From an uncultured Holophagaceae bacterium (lineage in GTDB: Bacteria > Acidobacteriota > Holophagae > Holophagales > Holophagaceae), in NCBI GenBank assembly GCA_903927605.1, contig CAIYNT010000292.1:1-35158 (forward strand): DNA of 35,158 nt, given 5' to 3'. Positions 1 to 7,069 of this stretch are shown piece after piece. The notes beneath the pieces were generated by a model. That model had not been told where the DNA came from. It saw nothing but the letters and a program-made list of their open reading frames with translations, and made no database searches. A program made the position numbers and the translations under genes. How positions within the stretch are numbered: position 1 is the first letter of the stretch; each line of letters opens with the position of its first letter.

Positions 1-91
1 ACACTTCTTGTCACATCCGAAGAAAATCGATGCAACGCCTATACTTTGGGGAGGCCCGACACCTGGCTCTCAGGCTGAGGGTCGCCGATAA

Positions 92-478
92 TCAGGTAAG
101 ATTGAAAGTTCCGTTGTAGGCCCAGATCCCGGCTTTGATTTTTTCGTATACGCGAACTCGCTCAGCCTCTCCGCCCGTTTCTTTCGATTTGGCTGCTGCC
201 CAAAACTTTCCATTTTCAGTAGGTTTTCCGTTCCCGCTTTTCAGTGGCTGATCCACGGACTTTGGATCAGGTCCACCTGAGGTGTTTGAAATGTCGTGCC
301 CTTCGTAGATGAGCACCCGGCCGGATTCCAGGAGGGAGTCATCGTAGGGTGCCCCAGCTCGGAGACTCATTAGAACAACTGAGTGCCCGGGCCGGAGTTG
401 AAAATTCATTCCACGTTGAAGGCTCGCTCCTTCTTCCTGACACATCTCCAGGTAGGAGAGGATGTCCCCGGGTTTCAT
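92..478 (-). CDS. Truncated SRA/HNH-endonuclease-type N-terminal fragment
   Basis: This 128-residue product resembles the N-terminal, SRA-like part of HNH endonucleases related to McrA-type modified-DNA restriction enzymes. The recognised pattern runs from MKPGDILSYLEMC at the start, through VLIYEGHD near residue 57 and a DQP...G.PTENGKF segment, to ERVRVYEKIKAGIWAYNG near the end. Family members normally continue with an F-x-L-x-D strand and then an HNH nuclease domain. Here the frame stops (TGA) directly after FNLT, so the nuclease half is absent. A GAGGTG ribosome-binding site precedes the ATG at 478. The remaining 91 bases to the window edge show no clear continuation of the family in any minus-strand frame, although one other frame reads DYRR at the expected point, so a frameshift is possible. 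It is probably a decayed gene. Family assignment is from memory of the motif pattern and is moderately sure. Confidence 0.5.
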   Translation of the reverse strand: MKPGDILSYLEMCQEEGASLQRGMNFQLRPGHSVVLMSLRAGAPYDDSLLESGRVLIYEGHDISNTSGGPDPKSVDQPLKSGNGKPTENGKFWAAAKSKETGGEAERVRVYEKIKAGIWAYNGTFNLT

Positions 479-511
479 GGCGCAATCACCTCTATTTGGT
501 CTTTCTGCTTT

Positions 512-539
512 TCTTGGTGTCTTCGTGTCTTGGTGGTGA
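512..539. repeat. Half copy of a tcttcgtgtcttggtgg-type dispersed repeat
   Basis: The gap between guaB and the SRA-like fragment holds a purine/pyrimidine-biased run built from tcttggtgt, cttcgtgtc and ttggtggtga. It resembles one arm of the palindrome at 34207-34272 (cttcgtggt, cttcctgtc, ttcgtggtga). No opposite arm is visible here, so this looks like a degenerate or half element. Such motifs recur between genes in many bacterial genomes. Confidence 0.4.
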
Positions 540-552
540 ATCAGTTTCTGCT

Positions 553-2013
553 TTACTCCGTCCGGTAATTCGGCGCTTCCTTGGTGATCATCACGTCGTG
601 GGCGTGGCTTTCGCGAAGGCCGGCGCCGCTGATCTCGACGAAGGTGGCCTTCTGGTGGAAGTCGGCGATGTCTTTGCCACCGCTCAGCCCCATCCCAGCG
701 CGCAGGCCGCCCATGAGCTGAGTGACCAGGTCGCCCATCTTGCCCTTGTAGGGCACCTGGCCCTCGATGCCCTCGGGCACGAGCTTGGTATCGTCCTTGC
801 CTTCCTGGAAGTAGCGGTCCTTGCTGCCCTGCTTCATGGCCCCCAAGCTGCCCATGCCGCGGTAGGCCTTGAAGGTGCGGCCGCCGTAGAAGATGGTCTC
901 GCCCGGGGCCTCGTCCGTGCCCGCGAAGAGACTGCCGATCATCACGGCGTTGGCGCCAGCAGCGATGGCCTTGGCCACGTCGCCACTGAACTTGATGCCG
1001 CCATCGGCGATGCAGGGTACCCCGGCCTCCCGGCAGGCCCGGCCGGCCTCGACCACGGCGGTGATCTGGGGCATACCAGCACCGGTGACGATGCGGGTGG
1101 TGCAGATGGAGCCCGGCCCGATGCCGATCTTCACGGCGTCAGCCCCGGCGTTGCAGAGATCCTTGGCGCCCTGGTAGGTGGCCACATTGCCGGCGATGAG
1201 GGGCACGGTGGGGTGGGCCTGCTTCAGCGCCTTCACGGCGTCCAGCACGCCCTGACTGTGGCCGTGGGAGCTGTCCAGGCAGAGCACGTCCACCTGGGCC
1301 TCCACCAGCGCGGCGGCGCGTTTCAGCAGGTCGTTGCCCACACCCACGGCGGCACCCACCCGCAGGCGCCCGAAGCTGTCCTTGCAGGCGTTGGGGTACT
1401 CGATGGACTTCTCGATGTCCTTGACGGTTATGAGGCCCTTGAGTTGGCCCTGGCCGTCCACCACCAGCAGCTTCTCTATGCGGTGCCGCTGCAGGATGGC
1501 GCGGGCTTCCTGCAGGGTGGTGCCCACAGGCACTGTGACCAGGTTGTCCTTGGTCATGGCCTCGCGCACGGGGATATCCCAGCGGGTCTCGAAGCGCAGG
1601 TCGCGGTTCGTGAGGATGCCCACCAGCCGATGGCCCTCCACCACGGGCACGCCGCTGATGCGGAACTTGGCCATGAGGGCCTCGGCATCGCGGATGGGAG
1701 CGTCGGGCTCGATGGTGATGGGGTCGGTGATCATGCCGGATTCCGAGCGCTTCACCTTGTCCACTTCTTCGGCCTGGCGCTCAGGGCTGAGGTTCTTGTG
1801 GACGATACCGATGCCGCCCAGCTGGGCCAAGGCGATGGCCATGCGGCTTTCCGTCACCGTATCCATGGCCGCCGAAATGAGAGGGATGCGCAAGGTGATG
1901 TCCCGGGTCAGCTGGGTCCCCAGGTCCACCTGGTTGGGGTGCACCTCCGAGAAGCCTGGAACGAGCAGGACATCATCGAAGGTCAGGGCGTGCAGCAGGG
2001 GCAAGGTCAGCAT
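553..2013 (-). CDS. guaB: IMP dehydrogenase
   Basis: Inosine-5'-monophosphate dehydrogenase converts IMP to XMP with NAD+ in the cytoplasm, the committed step of guanine nucleotide synthesis. The start is set at the ATG at 2013, preceded by GGAAG, because the protein then begins [20 protein letters not shown], the family N-terminus. The frame upstream is open, but its translation is not family-like and it would overlap the preceding gene. The resulting 486 residues match the usual length (E. coli has 488). Two CBS domains (about residues 95-145 and 155-205) are inserted in the TIM barrel. The catalytic loop is GSICTTR, with Cys304, and the mobile flap [11 protein letters not shown] is intact. 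It lies 52 nt downstream of the ABC ATPase gene on the same strand, so the two may be co-transcribed, although no functional link is evident. Nothing is missing. Confidence 0.97.
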   Translation of the reverse strand: MLTLPLLHALTFDDVLLVPGFSEVHPNQVDLGTQLTRDITLRIPLISAAMDTVTESRMAIALAQLGGIGIVHKNLSPERQAEEVDKVKRSESGMITDPITIEPDAPIRDAEALMAKFRISGVPVVEGHRLVGILTNRDLRFETRWDIPVREAMTKDNLVTVPVGTTLQEARAILQRHRIEKLLVVDGQGQLKGLITVKDIEKSIEYPNACKDSFGRLRVGAAVGVGNDLLKRAAALVEAQVDVLCLDSSHGHSQGVLDAVKALKQAHPTVPLIAGNVATYQGAKDLCNAGADAVKIGIGPGSICTTRIVTGAGMPQITAVVEAGRACREAGVPCIADGGIKFSGDVAKAIAAGANAVMIGSLFAGTDEAPGETIFYGGRTFKAYRGMGSLGAMKQGSKDRYFQEGKDDTKLVPEGIEGQVPYKGKMGDLVTQLMGGLRAGMGLSGGKDIADFHQKATFVEISGAGLRESHAHDVMITKEAPNYRTE

Positions 2014-2065
2014 GGGGCTTCCAGATGGCGGACCCGCAGCCTGCGGGACCTTGCAACCCATGGTC

Positions 2066-3004
2066 TCATGCCTCGTCGATGCCTTCCAGCGAGTGGTCGC
2101 AGCGCAGGCCATCCCTGTGCGAACCCTTCCAAGGAGCCCAGTTGGAACAGCTGGTCTGCGTTCGGGTGCACCGTGGCTGGTAGGGGCAACCTTCCGGTCG
2201 ATCCTCCGGCGCCGGTAGGAAGCCTGATTCAGTCGAAGGCTGCCGTCGGGCAGCCTTCATCAGGCGGGCGGTGTAAGGATGGCGGGGGGCAGAAAGCAGG
2301 GTTCCGGTAGGACCGGCCTCCATGGGGCTGCCGCCGTACAGCACCAGCAGTCGATCACATACGGCGGAGGCCAAGGCCAGGTCGTGCGTGATCCAGAGGA
2401 AACCCAGGCCCCGTTCCCGCTGGAGTTCCAGGACCAGGTCCACGACGGCCTTCTGCACCAGAGGATCCAGGGCCGTGGTGGGCTCGTCCAGCACCAGCAA
2501 TTCCGGGTCGCAGGAGAGGGCCATGGCGAGACAGAGGCGCTGACGCTGTCCACCGCTGAGCTGGTGAGGGAATCGGTGGAGGAAGGCCGGGCCTGGGGGT
2601 AGCCCCAGCCGGGCGATTAGGGGCGCGAGCCGGGTCAGGGCCGCAGAGTTGGATTCCCTCCGGTGGATGCCCGGCAGAAGGCAGAGGTGCTCACCCGCTG
2701 TAAGGAGGGGATTAAGGGCCTGGGAGGGATCCTGGGGCACCCAGGTCAGCCGGGCACCGCGGATGGAGTCCCGCCCGGGACCGGGAGCTTCCAGTGGCAC
2801 TCCAAAGGCTGAAATGGCTCCTTGGGGCCGGACTACGCCGTGAGGGAGCACCCCGAATAGGGCCTGGATGAGCAGGCTCTTTCCGGAACCGCTTTCTCCC
2901 AGCAGCCCGAGGCGATCCCCTGGGGCCAGGGAGAGGTCCAGGGGTCCCAGCAGGCGCACACCGTCGGACCGCTGGAGGATGAGGTCAACGATGCGCAGGG
3001 CCAT
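2066..3004 (-). CDS. Peptide/nickel-type ABC transporter ATP-binding protein (DppD/OppD-like)
   Basis: This 312-residue protein is a cytoplasmic ABC ATPase of the oligopeptide/dipeptide/nickel importer class. It shows Walker A (GESGSGKS, about residues 36-43), the signature LSGGQRQR, Walker B LLVLDEPT and the H-loop ITHD. The C-terminus carries the cysteine-rich motif [14 protein letters not shown], typical of the oligo/dipeptide HPY extension. An AGGA ribosome-binding site precedes the ATG at 3004. Such importers normally come as five genes (binding protein, two permeases, two ATPases), but none of the partners is in this window: downstream is guaB and upstream is a divergent small gene. It is therefore an orphan ATPase that either serves permeases encoded elsewhere or remains from a lost operon. 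The substrate cannot be told from the sequence. Confidence 0.9.
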   Translation of the reverse strand: MALRIVDLILQRSDGVRLLGPLDLSLAPGDRLGLLGESGSGKSLLIQALFGVLPHGVVRPQGAISAFGVPLEAPGPGRDSIRGARLTWVPQDPSQALNPLLTAGEHLCLLPGIHRRESNSAALTRLAPLIARLGLPPGPAFLHRFPHQLSGGQRQRLCLAMALSCDPELLVLDEPTTALDPLVQKAVVDLVLELQRERGLGFLWITHDLALASAVCDRLLVLYGGSPMEAGPTGTLLSAPRHPYTARLMKAARRQPSTESGFLPAPEDRPEGCPYQPRCTRTQTSCSNWAPWKGSHRDGLRCDHSLEGIDEA

Positions 3005-3067
3005 GTCCTGAGGATTTCATGGAAGTGCTAGTTGTCAAAGAGGTTCTAAAGCCCTTTCGATTAGGTC

Positions 3068-3095
3068 TTGACGCCCTTTCCGGCGGTCCTAACCT
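3068..3095 (+). promoter_or_regulatory. Candidate sigma-70-type promoter for the YdcH-like gene
   Basis: TTGACG at 3068-3073 and TAACCT at 3090-3095 are separated by 16 bases and lie about 57 bases before the ATG at 3152. The -35 box matches the consensus well; the -10 is only fair. It lies in the 147-bp gap between two divergent genes. It was identified by eye only. Confidence 0.35.
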
Positions 3096-3151
3096 TGGTC
3101 CACCCGAACCCCGCGGAATCTGCATCGGTTCCGCCATGGCATGGAGGAGTC

Positions 3152-3385
3152 ATGGATTTCCTGCGCCCAGATCTTCAGGAGCGCCTGATGAAAGAGCACT
3201 TTGAATTCAGAAAGCTCATGGAAGAACACAAGTCCGCAGACTCGCGGCTGGGTGATCTCCAGAAGAAGCCCAGTCTCTCCGCCAAGGAGACCCTCGAAGA
3301 GGTGGAACTAAAGAAGATCAAGTTGCGGGCGAAGGAACGGATCTATCACATCGTGCAGGAGGCCTCAAAGCGAGCCGAACAGTAG
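3152..3385 (+). CDS. Small DUF465/YdcH-like protein
   Basis: This is a 77-residue, highly charged, probably all-helical protein beginning MDFLRPDLQERLMKEHFEFRKL. The pattern of an N-terminal helix with repeated HxxF/LxxxHxxxD spacing followed by a second helix rich in L-K-K-x-K-L-x-x-K-x-x-I matches the DUF465/YdcH family, a two-helix hairpin of unknown function. The ATG at 3152 was chosen because GGAGG lies just upstream and the family-like sequence starts there; the open frame extends further upstream but without family character. No signal peptide is present, so it should be cytoplasmic. It is a single-gene unit: a candidate promoter lies upstream and a strong terminator directly follows. 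The molecular role of the family is unknown. Confidence 0.82.
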   Translation: MDFLRPDLQERLMKEHFEFRKLMEEHKSADSRLGDLQKKPSLSAKETLEEVELKKIKLRAKERIYHIVQEASKRAEQ

Positions 3386-3403
3386 GCCGCCGCACTCGTA
3401 GGA

Positions 3404-3436
3404 GAAGCCCCGGGAATTGGCCCGGGGCTTCGTTTT
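3404..3436 (+). terminator. Rho-independent terminator of the YdcH-like gene
   Basis: A perfect 10-bp stem AAGCCCCGGG (3405-3414) / CCCGGGGCTT (3421-3430) with a 6-base loop is followed by CGTTTTG. It starts 20 bases after the stop codon at 3385. Confidence 0.88.
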
Positions 3437-3450
3437 GTACTGAGTTGTCT

Positions 3451-3537
3451 AACCGCAGATGACGCAGATCCACGCAGATGAAATGCAAAAGATTACTTCT
3501 TTTCTATCTGTGGTCATCGGCGACGTCTGCGGTTTCA
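3451..3537. repeat. Imperfect palindromic dispersed repeat (accgcagat type)
   Basis: The left arm begins aaccgcagatgacgcagat (3451 onward) and the right arm ends gtctgcggtttca. When reverse-complemented the right arm matches the left at both ends with several internal mismatches. The arms are internally repetitive (cgcagat recurs). The element fills the gap between two convergent genes, and its last three bases form the TGA stop codon of hutI. Elements with this cgcagat/atctgcg pattern are widespread between genes in diverse bacteria; their function is unknown. Confidence 0.65.
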
Positions 3538-4755
3538 ACTTTCGATTTTGCCGGGCAGGTACCGGGGACGGTATGGCTCCCCAACCCAGTACACCAGCTC
3601 CAGCAGTTCCTCTACGTCCCATAGCAGTACGTCAGCGCGGGCGCCGGGATGAAGATGGCCAAGATCGCCATGGCGCAGACTGCGGGCAGCGTGAAGGGTC
3701 ATGGCCGTGAAGGCCTCCTCGAAGGTCATGCGCAGCTGCAGGCAGCCCAGGCGCAGGATGGTGAGCGGATCCAAGCAGGGACACGAACCGGGATTAAAGT
3801 CCGTGGCCAGGGCCACCCGGCAGCCCGCCGCGATCATCTGCCGCGCGGGGGCCCAGTCATGCATGCCCAGGAACAGCGTGGTGCCCGGCAGCAGTACCGG
3901 CGTCACGTCCGCCGCAGCCAGGGCCTTCATGCCTGCTTCACTGCAGAACATGAGGTGGTCCGCGCTGGCGGCCCCCAGTTCTGCCGCCAGTTCCGCGCCG
4001 CCGGTCCGGGTGAGTTCGTCCGCATGCACGCGGGGGATGAGACCAAAGCGCTTGCCCGCCTCGAAGATGCGGCGGCCCTGCGTCACGCTGAAGACGCCGC
4101 TCTCCACGAACACGTCGCAGAAGCCCGCCACGCCCGGGTGTCGCCGCATGAGCTCCGGTAGCCACTCCTCGGCCACCGCCCGGGCGTTGGTTTCGGCATC
4201 TCCGTTGAATTCAGGCGCCAGATCGTGGGCCGGTAGCAGGGTGACATCCAGGCTCCAGTCCCGGCGTTTCAATTCTGCGTAGGCTGCGGTGAGACGGGAC
4301 TCCGCCTCCAGTTCCAGGCCATAACCGGTCTTGCATTCCAGGTGCACCACACCCCGCTCACGGAAGGCTCGCAGGCGCGATTCTCCCGATGCCACCAACT
4401 CCTCGACCGTCGCACTTCGGGTGGCGCGCACAGTCTCCCGGATGCCGCCACTTTCAGAGGCAATCTGCTGGTAGCTGATGCCGTGGAGGCGTTGGTTGAA
4501 CTCACCGGTGCGGTTGCCCCCAAAGAGCAGGTGGGTATGGGGGTCCACGAAGCCCGGCGTGGCCCACATCCCGCCACCGTCGATTTTCGGTGCGTTGGCC
4601 CATTCAACAGGTAGATCCGCCGCTCGGCCCAGCCAGGCAACCTGACCGCCTGCCATGGCCAGCGCGGCATCGGAGATGCGGTCCACCGCCCAGACTCGGG
4701 CCGGATCGGGGGTCAGCAGGCCCCGGAGGTTCACGAGCACACGGCGATCCGACAT
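3535..4755 (-). CDS. hutI: Imidazolonepropionase
   Basis: HutI hydrolyses 4-imidazolone-5-propionate to N-formimino-L-glutamate, the third step of histidine breakdown, in the cytoplasm. The 406 residues match the usual length. The amidohydrolase metal motif is DPHTHLLFGGNR (His73, His75); further family hallmarks are ECKTGYGL, the PRVHADEL metal ligand, SADHLMF, LPGTTLFLG and ATDFNPGSCP. No hutH, hutU or hutG neighbour is in the window, so the pathway would have to be completed elsewhere. The start at 4755 gives the natural N-terminus, but no Shine-Dalgarno sequence precedes it: the 20 bases before the 4-nt flank are the terminal inverted repeat of the element at 4760-5030, so the native leader appears to have been replaced. 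Its stop codon is supplied by the palindromic repeat at 3451-3537. Confidence 0.95.
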   Translation of the reverse strand: MSDRRVLVNLRGLLTPDPARVWAVDRISDAALAMAGGQVAWLGRAADLPVEWANAPKIDGGGMWATPGFVDPHTHLLFGGNRTGEFNQRLHGISYQQIASESGGIRETVRATRSATVEELVASGESRLRAFRERGVVHLECKTGYGLELEAESRLTAAYAELKRRDWSLDVTLLPAHDLAPEFNGDAETNARAVAEEWLPELMRRHPGVAGFCDVFVESGVFSVTQGRRIFEAGKRFGLIPRVHADELTRTGGAELAAELGAASADHLMFCSEAGMKALAAADVTPVLLPGTTLFLGMHDWAPARQMIAAGCRVALATDFNPGSCPCLDPLTILRLGCLQLRMTFEEAFTAMTLHAARSLRHGDLGHLHPGARADVLLWDVEELLELVYWVGEPYRPRYLPGKIES

Positions 4756-4759
4756 GGTC

Positions 4760-5030
4760 AGGGTCTGTATTCAAAATGGATGCGAACCGCGACGGGGCCA
4801 GCCGCGGGATCCAGGAAGGCGGCGGCTGCAGGGCGATGCGGGACATCGTTCAAGGCCGCCAACGCAGCTGGGCACGCGGCTGGCCCCGTCCCGGAGGGCA
4901 AGGGGCGGTGTCCGGCGCGATACTGCGTCAAGCTCCTTGTCAATAGTGCCGCTATTGCCATCGTCGCTTTCCTTGTCTCACTTGGGCAGCGCACCTTGCG
5001 CGGCCACACCCCATTTCGAATACAGACCCT
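4760..5030. mobile_element. MITE-like element with 20-bp terminal inverted repeats
   Basis: The left end agggtctgtattcaaaatgg (4760-4779) and the right end ccatttcgaatacagaccct (5011-5030) are inverted repeats with one mismatch. Inside lies a perfect 16-bp inverted repeat, gacggggccagccgcg (4791-4806) against 4875-4890, enclosing a smaller stem (ggctgc with gcagc) and an apical hairpin CGATG/CATCG (4834-4838, 4844-4848). The right half has its own GGTGT/ACACC pairing (4907-4911, 5006-5010) and a CAATAG/CTATTG hairpin near 4942-4958. It has no credible coding sequence and is far too small for a transposase. No target-site duplication is evident. It could be a non-autonomous transposable element or a structured regulatory sequence; the former is favoured because of the sharp terminal repeats. 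Confidence 0.6.
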
Positions 5031-5239
5031 TAGTCTGCCAGGGAGCGGGAAGGATCGCTGTCGACCGAAGGGAATCAGGCACCTTTGAACGTATGCTTCG
5101 GTACCCGGGACCTGAACTCCGCCAAGGAGTGGCCTTTTCACTGGCCCCAGGCATGGGCCTTGGTCAGAATGGGGCACCTGCCATCCCATCGTGCGTTTCA
5201 TGCCCTTTTTTTCCTAACCCCATCCGCTGGTACTCGCCA
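5031..5239. other. Gap between the MITE-like element and the propeller gene; no clear feature
   Basis: These 209 bases hold no convincing promoter, RNA or terminator. A T-rich run precedes the chosen start of the next gene. The plus-strand frame is open through it, so a longer N-terminus of the propeller protein is formally possible, but that translation is not protein-like. Confidence 0.4.
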
Positions 5240-7069
5240 ATGCCCTGGCCCTGGACGCGCAAGCAGATGCTTTTGACCCTCGGCCTATGCGCGATCGGGT
5301 TGGGCCTGGGCGTCTACCTCAAGCTCCGCCAAGACGTGGGTCGCGCCCTGGAGGGCCCGCTGCGGACCTCGATGCCAATGCAATTCGCACCCTTGGCCCG
5401 GGTCGGGCACCCACTCATGCGCTGGGGTGGCGGTGAAGTGGAGGGCGTGGCACTCATCTCCTCTTCCCTCATCACGGCAGGTGCCTTCGGGGTCGCCGAC
5501 GAGAAAGGCGACCTTGGTCAGAGCCTGCCCACCCTGCAGGCCACGACCCTCGCATCCTGGCGGGATCATGCAGTGGTGGGGCTCGCCTCGGGTGGTGTCT
5601 TCCTCTTCCGCGAAGGGCTGTGGGAGGAACTGCGTTCTGGGTTCGGCCTCCTGCATGCTCGGACGTTGCTGGAGGGCCTTGGCGGCGAACTTTGGATCGG
5701 CGCCCGCGAAGGTCTCTACCGTGCGGCCTGGGGCGCTACCGCTTTGGATCGCGTAGACGCCACCCCTGTGCAATCGATGGCCATCGGAGAGGGTGGGACT
5801 GTGTTCGCGGGAGGTGAAGAGGGTCTGCGCCGTGTAGATGGCTTGCGGGTGACGATCGTAGTTACACCTGATCCCTGGATCGAACGGGTGAGCGTCTCAG
5901 GGCAGGAACTGGCGGTGGTAACTCCGCTGGGGCTTGCCAGAGGCCCGATGGAAGGCTTGCTCTCGCTGGTGCCAGGTGCGGAGGACGCCAGCGATGCCGT
6001 GTGGCTCGGCACTCAGCTCTTTGCTGTGGCGCAGGGCCGCCTGCTTCGATTCGAGGCTAGCGGACATGCTTCGGAGGAGTTGCTGCCTGCTCTGGCCCGC
6101 CGCGTCTTTACCACCCAAGGCGCGCTCTTCGCCGATACCATTCACGGCCTTTTTCGCCGCGCCGCCTCGGGCTGGATCCAGGCTCGCCCCCGTCCCGAGT
6201 CCCTGCCACCCGGTCCCAGCCATGTGAACGCGCTCGCCAGGCTGGAGTCGCGGATCGTGGTGGGGCTCTTCAACGGAGGTCTCGTGGTGGGTGAGGCCGT
6301 AGAGCAGGGCAGGTCCCAATCCTGGAAGTGGTCCTCCGTTCCCGGCAGCCTCACCTGGGGCGTGAATGCGCTGCTGAATGGCGGTGGCCATCTCTACGTG
6401 GCGAGCTTGCGCGGTGCCTCCAAATTCGACGGACAGAAGCTGCGGCCCATCGAAGGCGGCGCCTCCGGCGCAGCCTTCTCGCTGGCGCCCACTGCTGGTG
6501 GCATTGCCGTGGGTTTCAGTCAGGGCATGGCTTTGCCCAATGGCCGCTTCCTCTCCGCCTTCCATGGGCTGCCTGGCAACCAGGCTCTGGCTCTGGCTGC
6601 TGGTGAGCAGCTTTTCGTGGGGACCCCAACGGGCCTCGGCGCCATCGCCGGGAATCGGGTGCTCTGGCGGGTCACGGCGGGCGAAGGGAAGCTGCCCCAT
6701 CCCTGGATCACGGCGCTCCACCTGCGTGGCGAGGAACTCTTCATCGGGACTTATGGTGGCGGCGTGGCCCGCCGCCGGGCTTCGCAGGCCAATCCGAAGG
6801 GCCCTGGCCAGTTTGACGCCTTCCCGGAGACGGAGGGGTTCAAGGTCAATACGGGCTGTCTCATGGAAGCCGGTGGGCGCCTCTACCTGGGTACCGACGG
6901 CCGGGGTCTCTTCCGCCTCAGTGTGGATGGCCAGCGCTTCCTGCCCGTTCGCGTGCCACTCCCATCCCCCCGTATCACCGCGATCCTGCCTGGCCAGGAC
7001 GTCCTCTTCGTCGGTACGGACGAGGGGCTCGCCCGCCTCAACCTCCCCCTTCCGGATGAAGGTGCCTGA
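5240..7069 (+). CDS. Membrane-anchored beta-propeller protein (Reg_prop-type repeats)
   Basis: This is a 609-residue protein with a single N-terminal hydrophobic segment (LLTLGLCAIGLGLGVYL) after a basic stretch, so it is probably anchored in the inner membrane with the rest outside. The body consists of repeated blades with motifs such as LWIGAREGLYR, VFAGGEEGLRRV, LFVGTPTGLGAI, LFIGTYGGGVARR, LYLGTDGRGLFRL and LFVGTDEGLARL. These are the W/F-x-G-T-x-x-G-L signature of two-component-regulator propeller repeats, but no kinase or DNA-binding domain follows. The start at 5240 is chosen because the anchor follows at once; no clear ribosome-binding site precedes it and the frame stays open far upstream, so the exact start is uncertain. 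Its TGA overlaps the ATG of the vWA gene (TGATG), implying translational coupling. It may act as a sensor or scaffold for the proteins that follow; this is inference. Confidence 0.75.
   Translation: MPWPWTRKQMLLTLGLCAIGLGLGVYLKLRQDVGRALEGPLRTSMPMQFAPLARVGHPLMRWGGGEVEGVALISSSLITAGAFGVADEKGDLGQSLPTLQATTLASWRDHAVVGLASGGVFLFREGLWEELRSGFGLLHARTLLEGLGGELWIGAREGLYRAAWGATALDRVDATPVQSMAIGEGGTVFAGGEEGLRRVDGLRVTIVVTPDPWIERVSVSGQELAVVTPLGLARGPMEGLLSLVPGAEDASDAVWLGTQLFAVAQGRLLRFEASGHASEELLPALARRVFTTQGALFADTIHGLFRRAASGWIQARPRPESLPPGPSHVNALARLESRIVVGLFNGGLVVGEAVEQGRSQSWKWSSVPGSLTWGVNALLNGGGHLYVASLRGASKFDGQKLRPIEGGASGAAFSLAPTAGGIAVGFSQGMALPNGRFLSAFHGLPGNQALALAAGEQLFVGTPTGLGAIAGNRVLWRVTAGEGKLPHPWITALHLRGEELFIGTYGGGVARRRASQANPKGPGQFDAFPETEGFKVNTGCLMEAGGRLYLGTDGRGLFRLSVDGQRFLPVRVPLPSPRITAILPGQDVLFVGTDEGLARLNLPLPDEGA

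Noticed and set aside
1..91. Continuation of the SRA/HNH-type gene in another frame
   Set aside because: Minus-strand frames give only short stretches (DYRRPSA and a 17-codon piece) before stops; too little to support a coding region.
349..2310. Long plus-strand open frame antisense to guaB
   Set aside because: It is the mirror of guaB in a GC-rich sequence; the translation is His/Gly/Ala-rich low complexity without domains, while the minus strand encodes a complete, motif-rich enzyme.
4655..5239. Upstream extension of the propeller gene through the MITE-like element into hutI
   Set aside because: The frame happens to be open, but the translation is arginine-rich and non-protein-like, crosses an inverted-repeat element and overlaps hutI; the membrane anchor right after 5240 marks a more natural start.
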